A stretch of 64,000 nucleotides of DNA from ZC4RG35 sp040878345 (lineage in GTDB: Bacteria; Actinomycetota; Acidimicrobiia; Spongiisociales; ZC4RG35): NCBI GenBank assembly GCA_040878345.1, contig JBBDML010000004.1:1-64000 (forward strand), written 5' to 3'. Under the pieces are notes generated by a model. It did no database searches and had not been told where the DNA came from. It was given only the letters and a program-made list of their open reading frames with translations. Made by a program: the position numbers and the translations under genes. Below, piece after piece: positions 7,466-14,173 of this stretch. Every line of letters begins with the position of its first letter. The first letter of the stretch is position 1.

Positions 7466-7602
7466 CGTTTACCTCGCTTCGGAGCGCGCTGGGAAAGGGC
7501 GGACCCGGCAGCGGTTTTCGACGCCCGACCAGTACTGCGGCTTCGTAACACTTTGGAGGCCGCCTTGGCCGCCCGGGCGCTTGTTCTTCTCTGCCTTGTC
7601 AT
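7462..7602 (-). CDS. 46-aa basic protein, unknown
   Basis: A small ORF with ATG at 7602, a GAGAGGA ribosome-binding site 8 bp upstream, and a stop that overlaps the next start (GTGA). The peptide has many Arg, Lys, Ala and Ser (SARAAKAASKVLRSR, then SKTAAGSALSQR) and no acidic residue. It could bind nucleic acid; a short KVL-R ... SKTAAGSALSQ pattern seems familiar from small phage and island proteins, but I cannot name a family. It ends KRGKR. Confidence 0.6.
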   Translation of the reverse strand: MTRQRRTSARAAKAASKVLRSRSTGRASKTAAGSALSQRAPKRGKR

Positions 7603-7655
7603 CAGGGTCGTCCTCTCTTGTTTGCTCGTCCGAGCACCTGCTCGTTGTCAGGTTG

Positions 7656-7832
7656 TTACTTCTGGGTCCTCTTAGTCGCCTGGCTTGCGGAATCCCGCGC
7701 CGATCGAACCGATGCTTTCCGCAGGACCTGAGCCCGTTGCTGCACCGACGTCCGGGCTCGCAGCTTCTTTACAGCCGGGGCGCCTAGCGATGAACGATCG
7801 ATCGTCGTGATGATGGCTTCTCTCCTCGTCAT
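7656..7832 (-). CDS. 58-aa basic protein, unknown
   Basis: A small ORF whose ATG (7832) overlaps the TGA of the sigma-like gene (ATGA), so it is probably coupled. The peptide is basic throughout (KKLRARTSVQQRAQVLRK, ending in TKRTQK) and mostly helical by composition. It resembles the next 46-aa gene in charge but not clearly in sequence. Function unknown. Confidence 0.55.
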   Translation of the reverse strand: MTRREAIITTIDRSSLGAPAVKKLRARTSVQQRAQVLRKASVRSARDSASQATKRTQK

Positions 7833-8638
7833 GCGCCCATCCTTCCTCTGAGCTTCTTGCGTGCGCGATAGATCCGCGACTCGACCGCGTCGTACTCGAG
7901 ACCGAGAGTCTCAGCGATCTCGTCGATACCAAAGCCTTCGGCCCGCAACAACAGGATGGCCCGATTGGTCTCGTCGCCGACAGGCTCCAGAATCGAGGCG
8001 ATCTTCCGTCTCGACTGGTCGGCTTCGACGACCATGCCAGCCGGATCGCTCCCAGCGAGCCTTCGGATAGCCGGATGCTCCATGTCGCCGTCCTCGCCGT
8101 AGATTGGCTCGTTGCGGCGCGTTCTGAAGTAGTCGCTACGCCAGGACCTGTATAGGTTCGGGAACTGGAACATCAGGCAATTGCCAATGAAGAATGTCGT
8201 GAGCGAAGCGCCCCTGGACGGGTCCCAGTAGCCCTTCTTGAGCACCTTGTCACGGAAGTGGACGATGGCGTTCGCCACGGTGTCCTCCGCGAGCGCGATT
8301 GCCTCCCCACGGGGGATCCCACCCGGTGGTGGCTCTGACACCTCTCGCCCCTTCTCACGAAGTCTCACAAACACTTGCCCTGTTACAACCCATGCCCGCA
8401 TCACGGTGAAGCCGTATTCCACGAGTGCCCGTGACACCTCCTGCCACGCGCGACCGGCGAAACCCTCCACTGAGAGACGCATCATGAGTTGGGTGTCGGC
8501 TTCGAGACGAGCGAGTCGAAGCGCCTGGCTGGTGGTTCGGAACTGATCGAGATCACCAGCCGAGACGACAGGTTGTAGTTCCCGGCGGCCGCCGGCTCTG
8601 GATCCATCAGCCTGTGCAGTGTCTCGATCGCGTTCCAT
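7829..8638 (-). CDS. Sigma-70-like protein with region 4 HTH
   Basis: A 269-aa protein. The C-terminal ~60 residues read as a sigma region 4: NRAILLLRAEGFGIDEIAET, then LGLEYDAVESRIYRARKKL. The middle (about 120-190, with AEDTVANAIVHFRDKVLKKG and SLTTFFIGNCLMFQFPNLYR) occupies the place of region 2 but is divergent. The N-terminal ~100 residues are not like ECF factors. It could be an alternative sigma factor or a sigma-derived regulator of the element. It heads a leftward series with coupled starts (58-aa, 46-aa, 87-aa and DUF2188 genes). Confidence 0.75.
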   Translation of the reverse strand: MERDRDTAQADGSRAGGRRELQPVVSAGDLDQFRTTSQALRLARLEADTQLMMRLSVEGFAGRAWQEVSRALVEYGFTVMRAWVVTGQVFVRLREKGREVSEPPPGGIPRGEAIALAEDTVANAIVHFRDKVLKKGYWDPSRGASLTTFFIGNCLMFQFPNLYRSWRSDYFRTRRNEPIYGEDGDMEHPAIRRLAGSDPAGMVVEADQSRRKIASILEPVGDETNRAILLLRAEGFGIDEIAETLGLEYDAVESRIYRARKKLRGRMGA

Positions 8639-8858
8639 TGTTCGTCGCCTGAAGGTGGCCCGTCAGCAACAGGCGCTCTGTAGCCGACGCCCACCTCATA
8701 AGTCGCGACCCCCCCATTTTCCCGCGCACTTGGGACAGAAACTGACAAAGGTCTCCGAGAGGGGAACTCAGAGGTGCGCTATTCGCTGCCGGCCGGGCCA
8801 GGATCCAAGGCTCAGTTGGTACCGTTTCCCCGGCAAATGAAGCAAAGATGGAGGACTC

Positions 8859-9425
8859 ATGGATCTCCTAGTAGACGAGGCCCTGGTGGAAGCGGCGGTC
8901 CGACGAATCTCGGAGTTAACCGGCCGAGACGAAACCCAAGCTCGCGACCTCCTCGAAGCCCACTTGTACGGTGCCTTGGACCTCGCCATGGAAGAGGTTG
9001 CAGGGTCTGGCCCCATTGCCACCAACATGACGTCGGCGAAGGCCGACCATCTGAAATCGACCTGTCTCCGAGCCGGGCGCATTCTGACCGAAAGAGAGGC
9101 AGAAGTCGTTCTCCGCTCTCCTCCCAGCACAGCACGATCTGTTCTCACTCGCATGAAGGCGACGTACGAGGAGGCGCTCAGGGAGCAGTTCTTAGACCAC
9201 ATGCGAGTCGATGCAGTCGTGCGTCAAAAGGGAAATGACGATCAAGGGCTGCTCTGGGAAATCGAGTTCACAGAGACCGGGTCGTTTGAGCTCTGCCTAT
9301 CAGAGATTCGAAGGATTGGCGTTCCTCGCGATTTAATCGAAACAGTGACGACCCGCAGGCGCATCACCATTCCTCAAGCCGTGAACGGAGTCAACCCTTT
9401 GGCGGAGCTCGGAATCGCGCCGTGA
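8859..9425 (+). CDS. Unknown 188-aa protein
   Basis: ATG 8859 with GGAGG upstream. The protein is soluble and mostly helical at the start (DEALVEAAVRRISELTG), with a possible HTH in the middle (LTEREAEVVLRSPPSTARSV) and a mixed C-terminal part. I recognise no family. Its TGA overlaps the GTG of the membrane protein at 9422, so the two form a coupled pair. It is transcribed divergently from the sigma-like cassette. Confidence 0.65.
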   Translation: MDLLVDEALVEAAVRRISELTGRDETQARDLLEAHLYGALDLAMEEVAGSGPIATNMTSAKADHLKSTCLRAGRILTEREAEVVLRSPPSTARSVLTRMKATYEEALREQFLDHMRVDAVVRQKGNDDQGLLWEIEFTETGSFELCLSEIRRIGVPRDLIETVTTRRRITIPQAVNGVNPLAELGIAP

Positions 9426-9772
9426 TTTCCCTCGACGAGGTTGTCGTCGATATCCAGTCAGTCGCTTCGCTCATCGGACTAGAACTCGCGCTAGTGACCC
9501 TCTTCACATCAGAACTGGCCAGGCGCCTGGGTGAAGAACGGCGACGCGAGGGTGGGTCAAATCCGGATTCCGTCCGCCAAATCAAGCGGCTATCCGGAGG
9601 TCTGTTGGCGGTCACCGTCCTATCGATCAGTGCACTGGTGCCACTCTGGATCAAGGCAGTCAACCTGATCGCAGAAGGGAACACCGTGATCTGGCTGTTC
9701 TTACTCACAGCCCTGCTGTTGGTGCCCCTTGCCAGTTGGCAGCTTGCGCTTGTTACCTATCGACGCCAATAG
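9422..9772 (+). CDS. Small membrane protein coupled to 8859 gene
   Basis: A 116-aa protein from GTG 9422 (GTGA overlap). There is a moderately hydrophobic N-terminal helix (about 12-28), a charged cytoplasmic-type loop (ARRLGEERRREGG) and two clear transmembrane helices (about 58-76 and 87-107). No family recognised. A soluble partner plus a small membrane protein in a defence-rich element is a common sensor/effector layout, but that is speculation here. Confidence 0.6.
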   Translation: MISLDEVVVDIQSVASLIGLELALVTLFTSELARRLGEERRREGGSNPDSVRQIKRLSGGLLAVTVLSISALVPLWIKAVNLIAEGNTVIWLFLLTALLLVPLASWQLALVTYRRQ

Positions 9773-9827
9773 ATCGTCGCTCAACCGTCGAAGGGGAGAG
9801 CGCAGATGCCCACGCTGAACGGGCTGC

Positions 9828-10067
9828 TCATTCTGACGGATTCTCGCCTGGCTCGTACCGGTTGGTTAGCAGCCACTCGAAGATCTCGTGCCGGAGGAAG
9901 GTGAACTTGCGACCACCGGGTTTCCTGTGGGCTGGGATGACTCCTTCACGCACCCAGACACGGACAATCTGCTCATTGGTATTCAGGAGGTCGGCTAGCT
10001 GTCTGGTGTCCATCACGGCGGGCACCTCGGGATACCACCGGTCATAGTCGATGGTGCCGTTGGTCAT
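9828..10067 (-). CDS. Helix-turn-helix (excisionase-like) protein A
   Basis: A 79-aa protein. MDTRQLADLLNTNEQIVRVW (19-38) is an HTH of the MerR/excisionase type, followed by a basic wing KPGGRKFTFLRHEIFEWL. Its ATG overlaps the stop of the second HTH gene upstream (ATGA). Probably a transcription regulator or an additional directionality factor. Confidence 0.7.
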   Translation of the reverse strand: MTNGTIDYDRWYPEVPAVMDTRQLADLLNTNEQIVRVWVREGVIPAHRKPGGRKFTFLRHEIFEWLLTNRYEPGENPSE

Positions 10068-10318
10068 TCCATGTCCCGCTCTGTCTCGTCCTCTGGGTCC
10101 AGATCGTCGAGTTGATCTCGATCGCCGACGCGCTGCATGGCAGCGATGACTTCATCTCGGAAGAACCGGAACTGCTGACCCCAGCGCATTGCGGGCAGCT
10201 TCTTTGCGTGCACTTTGTCCCGGACATCACCGATGGTGCAGTGCAGCATTTCAGCCACGTGTGCCGTCGTCAGGATCGGTGGGTAGAGGCGGCGAAGCTC
10301 CTCAGCGGGATCGTGCAT
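10064..10318 (-). CDS. Helix-turn-helix (excisionase-like) protein B
   Basis: An 84-aa protein. ILTTAHVAEMLHCTIGDVRD (15-34) is the HTH and RWGQQFRFFRDEVIAAMQ the wing and last helix, followed by an acidic tail (LDDLDPEDETERDME). It is coupled to protein A and probably its paralogue, so the two may act as a heterodimer. Confidence 0.7.
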   Translation of the reverse strand: MHDPAEELRRLYPPILTTAHVAEMLHCTIGDVRDKVHAKKLPAMRWGQQFRFFRDEVIAAMQRVGDRDQLDDLDPEDETERDME

Positions 10319-10432
10319 GGGCGATCCTTATGCTAATCAACGTTGTGATGCTAGTAAATACCTACGTATCATGTGACCATCCAACGGTAGGACCTCAACC
10401 CTGATGACGGTGATATGTCGATCCTCTTAGAC

Positions 10433-10906
10433 TTACGAAGCGCGGATTTTCAAGGCAGCGTCGACACGTGCCACGGCCTCGTCAATCGATTCGTGCTCCC
10501 AGATCCGGATGACGTGCCAGCCTTCTTCCTCCAGCGCCCGGGTATTCGAGAGGTCCCGAGACACATTGCGTTTCATCTTCTGCTGCCAGTACGCAGCGTT
10601 CTTGCCGCCGGGGACGTGGCCGTGTTCGGGACACTGATGCCAGAAACAGCCGTCAACGAAAACAGCCACACGGCTTCCGCGAAAGACAATATCGGGGCGA
10701 GGGATCCCATCGCCCGCGCCGATACGCAGATCCTTGCGAAACCGATAGCCGCGCCGGTGTAGCTGAGATCGGAGCTCCGTTTCAGGCTTGGTGTCCGCGC
10801 GCCGGTTTCCCTTCATCGACGCCGTGACTGCCTCTGAAGTGGGGTGAGGGTACTGGTCCGCGTCCTTGCTGGCTGATATCATTGTCACTTGATGTTTAGG
10901 AGTCAT
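10433..10906 (-). CDS. vsr: Very short patch repair endonuclease (Vsr)
   Basis: A 157-aa protein. The family marks are in order: VTASMKGNRRADTKPETELR, the RRGYRFRKD stretch, RPDIVFRGSRVAVFVDGCFW then HQCPEHGH, and GWHVIRIWEHE. The Asp of RPDIVF and the His residues are the expected metal and catalytic residues. Vsr nicks at the T of T:G mismatches that arise when 5-methylcytosine deaminates, so it protects the genome from the cost of the Dcm at 11130. ATG 10906 is the longest start; ATG 10882 would leave more room for the divergent promoters. Confidence 0.93.
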   Translation of the reverse strand: MTPKHQVTMISASKDADQYPHPTSEAVTASMKGNRRADTKPETELRSQLHRRGYRFRKDLRIGAGDGIPRPDIVFRGSRVAVFVDGCFWHQCPEHGHVPGGKNAAYWQQKMKRNVSRDLSNTRALEEEGWHVIRIWEHESIDEAVARVDAALKIRAS

Positions 10907-10944
10907 TCAAGCATAGTCACATCAGTCAGCGATAGCATCAGCAC

Positions 10945-11133
10945 ATGGCGGCGGAGAAGCCAGAGACCAGAGATAGAGACGTGCTTATGAGAACCGTCGT
11001 GCAACTCAAGAGTGCACAGCACGAGTGGCTGCGCCGGAAGTCGTTCTGGGAGCGGAGGTCGATGGCCGACATCATTCGCGAGCTCGTGGAGAAGCGGATG
11101 GAGGACGAGCCACAAGAGGAACCCCCTCGATGA
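10945..11133 (+). CDS. 62-aa protein coupled to dcm
   Basis: A small, charged protein with RTVVQLKSAQHEWLRRKSFW followed by RRSMADIIRELVEKRM, which fits a ribbon-helix-helix layout (one strand, two helices). Its TGA overlaps the ATG of dcm (ATGA). A DNA-binding controller of the restriction-modification module is plausible, in the position where C-proteins are often found, but this is inference. Confidence 0.6.
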   Translation: MAAEKPETRDRDVLMRTVVQLKSAQHEWLRRKSFWERRSMADIIRELVEKRMEDEPQEEPPR

Positions 11134-12131
11134 GCACCGGGCTCGTGACCATAGACCTTTTTGCCGGCGCAGGAGGCCTGTCCCTCGGGCTGCGGCGAGC
11201 GGGGTTTGATGTCGTGCTTGCAGTTGAGCGGGACGCAGATAGCTGCAAGACCTTCCTGGGTCACCACCCCGGTGTTGACCTCCGCGACGGGGACATCGTA
11301 GAAGTCGACTTCGTTCCTTTTAGTGGACAGGTCGATGTCGTCGTCGGAGGTCCTCCGTGCCAGCCGTTCTCGACAGGCGGCAAGGGTCTCGCCAACGAGG
11401 ACCCACGGGACGCTACCCCTGAATTCGCCCGAGCAATCAGGCAGGTGCGGCCCAGGGCGTTCCTCATGGAGAATGTGCCGGGCCTGGTTCACCGAAGCCA
11501 CCGGACCTACTTTGACAAGCTCTCTGGAAGCCTGCAAGACCTAGGTTTTGAGCTGAATTGGCAAGTCCTCGACGCATCCGACTTCGGTGCACCACAAAAG
11601 AGGCGCCGCCTCTTCCTAGTTGGCATCCGGGAAAAGGCCTTCGTGTTTCCCTCACCGACCCACGCCTCATCTCCTCACCGAGGCAAGGTTCCAGCGAGCA
11701 CAGTTGTGACCGCTGAGCGAATCATCGGGGAGCCCAACCCGTCGATTGTTACCTATGCCCGAGCCCCCGACCTTCGCCCCAGCCCTTACGATGGACACCT
11801 GTGGAACGGCGGGGGTAGGCCCATTGATCTGACGCGCCCCAGCCCCACGGTTCTGGCAGCTGCCGGGGGTAACAAGACGCACTGGATCGACACTGAACTG
11901 GTAGTACCTGCTTATCACCGTCACCTAGTGACCGGCGGCAAACCCCGTGAAGGCCGCGTACCGGGAGCACGTCGGCTCACGGTCGAGGAGAGCGCCCTGC
12001 TACAGACGTTCCCAAGCTCAGTCGTGTTCGAGGGCTCCCGCTCATCGCGATACACCCAAGTCGGCAACGCAGTGCCCCCTGTTGTGGCGGAGGTCCTTGG
12101 TGAAGCTCTTAGGGACCAGCTGTCACCGTAA
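11130..12131 (+). CDS. DNA (cytosine-5-)-methyltransferase
   Basis: A 333-aa C5-methyltransferase. Motif I is DLFAGAGGLSLG (9-20, SAM binding), motif IV GGPPCQPFS (73-81, nucleophile Cys77), motif VI MENVPG (113-118), motif VIII QKRRRLFLVG, motif IX around RLTVEESALLQTFP and motif X QVGNAVPP. The target-recognition region between VIII and IX is about 100 residues. The start at 11130 is set by the ATGA overlap with the upstream small gene. With the convergent SacI-like endonuclease and Vsr it forms a type II restriction-modification set; the recognition site cannot be read from sequence. Confidence 0.95.
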   Translation: MSTGLVTIDLFAGAGGLSLGLRRAGFDVVLAVERDADSCKTFLGHHPGVDLRDGDIVEVDFVPFSGQVDVVVGGPPCQPFSTGGKGLANEDPRDATPEFARAIRQVRPRAFLMENVPGLVHRSHRTYFDKLSGSLQDLGFELNWQVLDASDFGAPQKRRRLFLVGIREKAFVFPSPTHASSPHRGKVPASTVVTAERIIGEPNPSIVTYARAPDLRPSPYDGHLWNGGGRPIDLTRPSPTVLAAAGGNKTHWIDTELVVPAYHRHLVTGGKPREGRVPGARRLTVEESALLQTFPSSVVFEGSRSSRYTQVGNAVPPVVAEVLGEALRDQLSP

Positions 12132-13179
12132 GGCCAGCATCTCCAAGTCTGGCGATAAATGCCTCAACTCGGTTCTCGTCTGGCTGTTTCTCCACCAATA
12201 GCTGGTATAGCCTGTTTATCGCTTCACGTCTCGAGGGTCGATTGAGGCGAGAAACCAACGAACGCATCTCATGCCGAACGTCAAGCACAGAAACGTCCGT
12301 CTCTGAGGGAATAAGCTCGGTGAGATCCGCCTCATCTAGATCTGAGGCATTTCCGACAATGTGGACACGCGGGAGGTCTTCCCACCGCATCGCCTCGAGA
12401 GCCTGTGGCACCTTGGAGTCCCAGCGGTTCGCCGTCACCTCGAACGCTTCGAGGACGCTGCCACCCTCCATGATCTGTATGTCGCCCGCCACCCGTGCGC
12501 TGAAATCAGCGACGTTTATGCCCTTGGTCTCGACGCGCTGCTTCCCTCCCGTTTGCTGGAGCACAAAGGCATGCAAGAGCGCGGCCATGATGAACTGTTC
12601 ATGGGTACCCGCCGAAGGTGTGTCCAGCATGGATCCGAGAACATTGGTCACCCGAGAGAACGTCAGGGTTGTCACGTCGATCTCGGGGAGAGGTGGTATC
12701 TGGCGGGCAGAGCTGGCGATCCCCTTCGCCATGTAGTCGAAGGCCGAAGCGATTTCATCCATCGTGGCTTCGGTGCTTGCCCATGAAAGGAGGTTGTCCC
12801 ATGCCGCCCGATTTCCGCGTACGAGCTGTTCGATGTTCTTGCCGATGTTCTGAAAGGCATCCTTCGGACCAGCGATGCCCAGGGTGGGATAAAGGACTCC
12901 AAGAAGCTGAGCAACCGTACGTGCACCGGGGGGTCTCGTCGTGATGTTTAGGGCCTCTCCCGCGGACACGCTGTAACCGAGTAGAACAAAGGCACCATCT
13001 CGGTAGCTATCGGAGTGCGAGAGGAGATCATCAAGCCAGCCCTGCGCTGCTGTTGGTACTGCGATGACCGCAGGCTTTCCCGCGATGAAGAGCCCGAGGG
13101 TCTTGGTCAGTAGGGCAGCAACATCCTTCGACTTGGGAACGTTCTTGTCGCTTGGCATCGGCAAGCTCAGGGTATCCAC
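12109..13179 (-). CDS. Putative type II restriction endonuclease, SacI-like
   Basis: A 356-aa protein from GTG 13179, with GGAGG 7 bp upstream; longer starts have none. A PD-(D/E)XK-like core is visible near the C-terminal third: ARVAGDIQIMEGG (Asp), then AFEVTANRWDSK (Glu), then PRVHIVGNASDLDEADL. From memory this resembles the core of the SacI restriction enzyme, whose partner is also a C5-methyltransferase. The usual E-x-K reads E-V-T, with a lysine seven residues later. The 3' end overlaps dcm by 23 bp tail to tail. The neighbours make the cognate endonuclease role likely. Confidence 0.65.
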   Translation of the reverse strand: MDTLSLPMPSDKNVPKSKDVAALLTKTLGLFIAGKPAVIAVPTAAQGWLDDLLSHSDSYRDGAFVLLGYSVSAGEALNITTRPPGARTVAQLLGVLYPTLGIAGPKDAFQNIGKNIEQLVRGNRAAWDNLLSWASTEATMDEIASAFDYMAKGIASSARQIPPLPEIDVTTLTFSRVTNVLGSMLDTPSAGTHEQFIMAALLHAFVLQQTGGKQRVETKGINVADFSARVAGDIQIMEGGSVLEAFEVTANRWDSKVPQALEAMRWEDLPRVHIVGNASDLDEADLTELIPSETDVSVLDVRHEMRSLVSRLNRPSRREAINRLYQLLVEKQPDENRVEAFIARLGDAGLTVTAGP

Positions 13180-13283
13180 GAGACAACCTCCGCGGTGGGA
13201 GGCGAGGTGCCCATGCAACGTTAGGCAACTGATAGGAGAGAGGCCTTTTCGCAAACCTCCCGCGGGCATAGGTTCATGACGAG

Positions 13284-14165
13284 TTACGTCCTCTCGAAGA
13301 GTCGGTGCGTCCCGGCAAAGAGTCGGCCGACGGCTGATCTTCTTCGCCGTCGTCGCTTGTCCTGGTAAGACCTCTCGTCGGCGATTCGCGAAAGCTCGTC
13401 CGGAGTCCTGGCATCTCCAGGGAACTCAGCAACGCCGCAACTGATGGGCAAACCATGTTCCTGGCGCACGGCGTCCAGCAGCTCCATTGTCTCCATCGCC
13501 CGAGTCTCCACTGCGAGAACCGCGAACTCATCACCGCCCCAACGGTAGGGAGTGGCGGACTGAGGCAGCCCTTCGCTCAAGGACCGAGCGACAGTTTGAA
13601 TCAGGCTGTCGCCGGCGTCGTGACCTTGGGTGTCATTGACTGTCTTGAGTCCGTCAATGTCCATCATCGCCAGCGAGAACGAACGATTGCCCTCGGCCTC
13701 CTCAAAGAGCCCATAGAGATCGCGTTCAAATGCGCGCCGATTGAGAAGAGCGGTGAGGCGATCGCGATACGCCTCGGTGGCTAGGCGGGTCGCCACTCGG
13801 CTCGCCGCGATGCTCATCGCACCGGTGATCACAACATAGACACGTTGGCGTAGCTCATTAACGGTCTCCACTGGCGTCAATGTTGGCGACACTCCCACGA
13901 CGGCTTCTCCCAGCGCCGACAGCAGCGCACAGACGACGGAGATCGAAGGTGCCGCCGCTGAGACAACATCAGCGAGTCGCTCAACATCGGCATCAAGTCT
14001 GTCTTCGAACGCCCTCTCTCGGCTAAAGGCGCTTACAGCCAGGTCAACGACTTCGACCTCGAAGAGGGGATCCGGTCCGCCCTCGGGTGCGACCAGGCTG
14101 TACGCGGTACGCCAGACCTCCACAATGATGTCTGGGTCCCCGAGGACGGCTCGGATCGATTGCAC
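13284..14165 (-). CDS. Cytoplasmic GGDEF-domain protein
   Basis: A 293-aa protein from GTG 14165. The N-terminal ~130 residues are helical with no transmembrane segment and no recognisable sensor domain. The GGDEF domain (135-280) has DRLTALLNRRAFERDL, the metal-binding MMDIDGLKTVND, an intact WGGDEF (209-214) and the usual GVAEFPGDARTPDELSRIAD end. No RxxD inhibitory site is visible just before GGDEF. It should make c-di-GMP or a related nucleotide. It lies 8 bp after the DUF262 gene and ahead of the restriction endonuclease gene, which is unusual company for a diguanylate cyclase. Confidence 0.85.
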   Translation of the reverse strand: MQSIRAVLGDPDIIVEVWRTAYSLVAPEGGPDPLFEVEVVDLAVSAFSRERAFEDRLDADVERLADVVSAAAPSISVVCALLSALGEAVVGVSPTLTPVETVNELRQRVYVVITGAMSIAASRVATRLATEAYRDRLTALLNRRAFERDLYGLFEEAEGNRSFSLAMMDIDGLKTVNDTQGHDAGDSLIQTVARSLSEGLPQSATPYRWGGDEFAVLAVETRAMETMELLDAVRQEHGLPISCGVAEFPGDARTPDELSRIADERSYQDKRRRRRRSAVGRLFAGTHRLFERT

Positions 14166-14173
14166 GGCAGTTG

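Noticed and set aside
8482..8748. Minus-strand 88-codon frame overlapping the start of the sigma-like gene
   Set aside because: It overlaps the sigma-like gene by about 157 bp in another frame and has no family marks. A frameshift at the sigma start is possible but not supported.
13284..14165. GGDEF protein as a CRISPR-type Cas10/Palm polymerase
   Set aside because: The domain ends and motif order (DRLTALLNRRAFE, WGGDEF, GVAEFPGDA) fit ordinary diguanylate cyclases, and no Cas genes are present.
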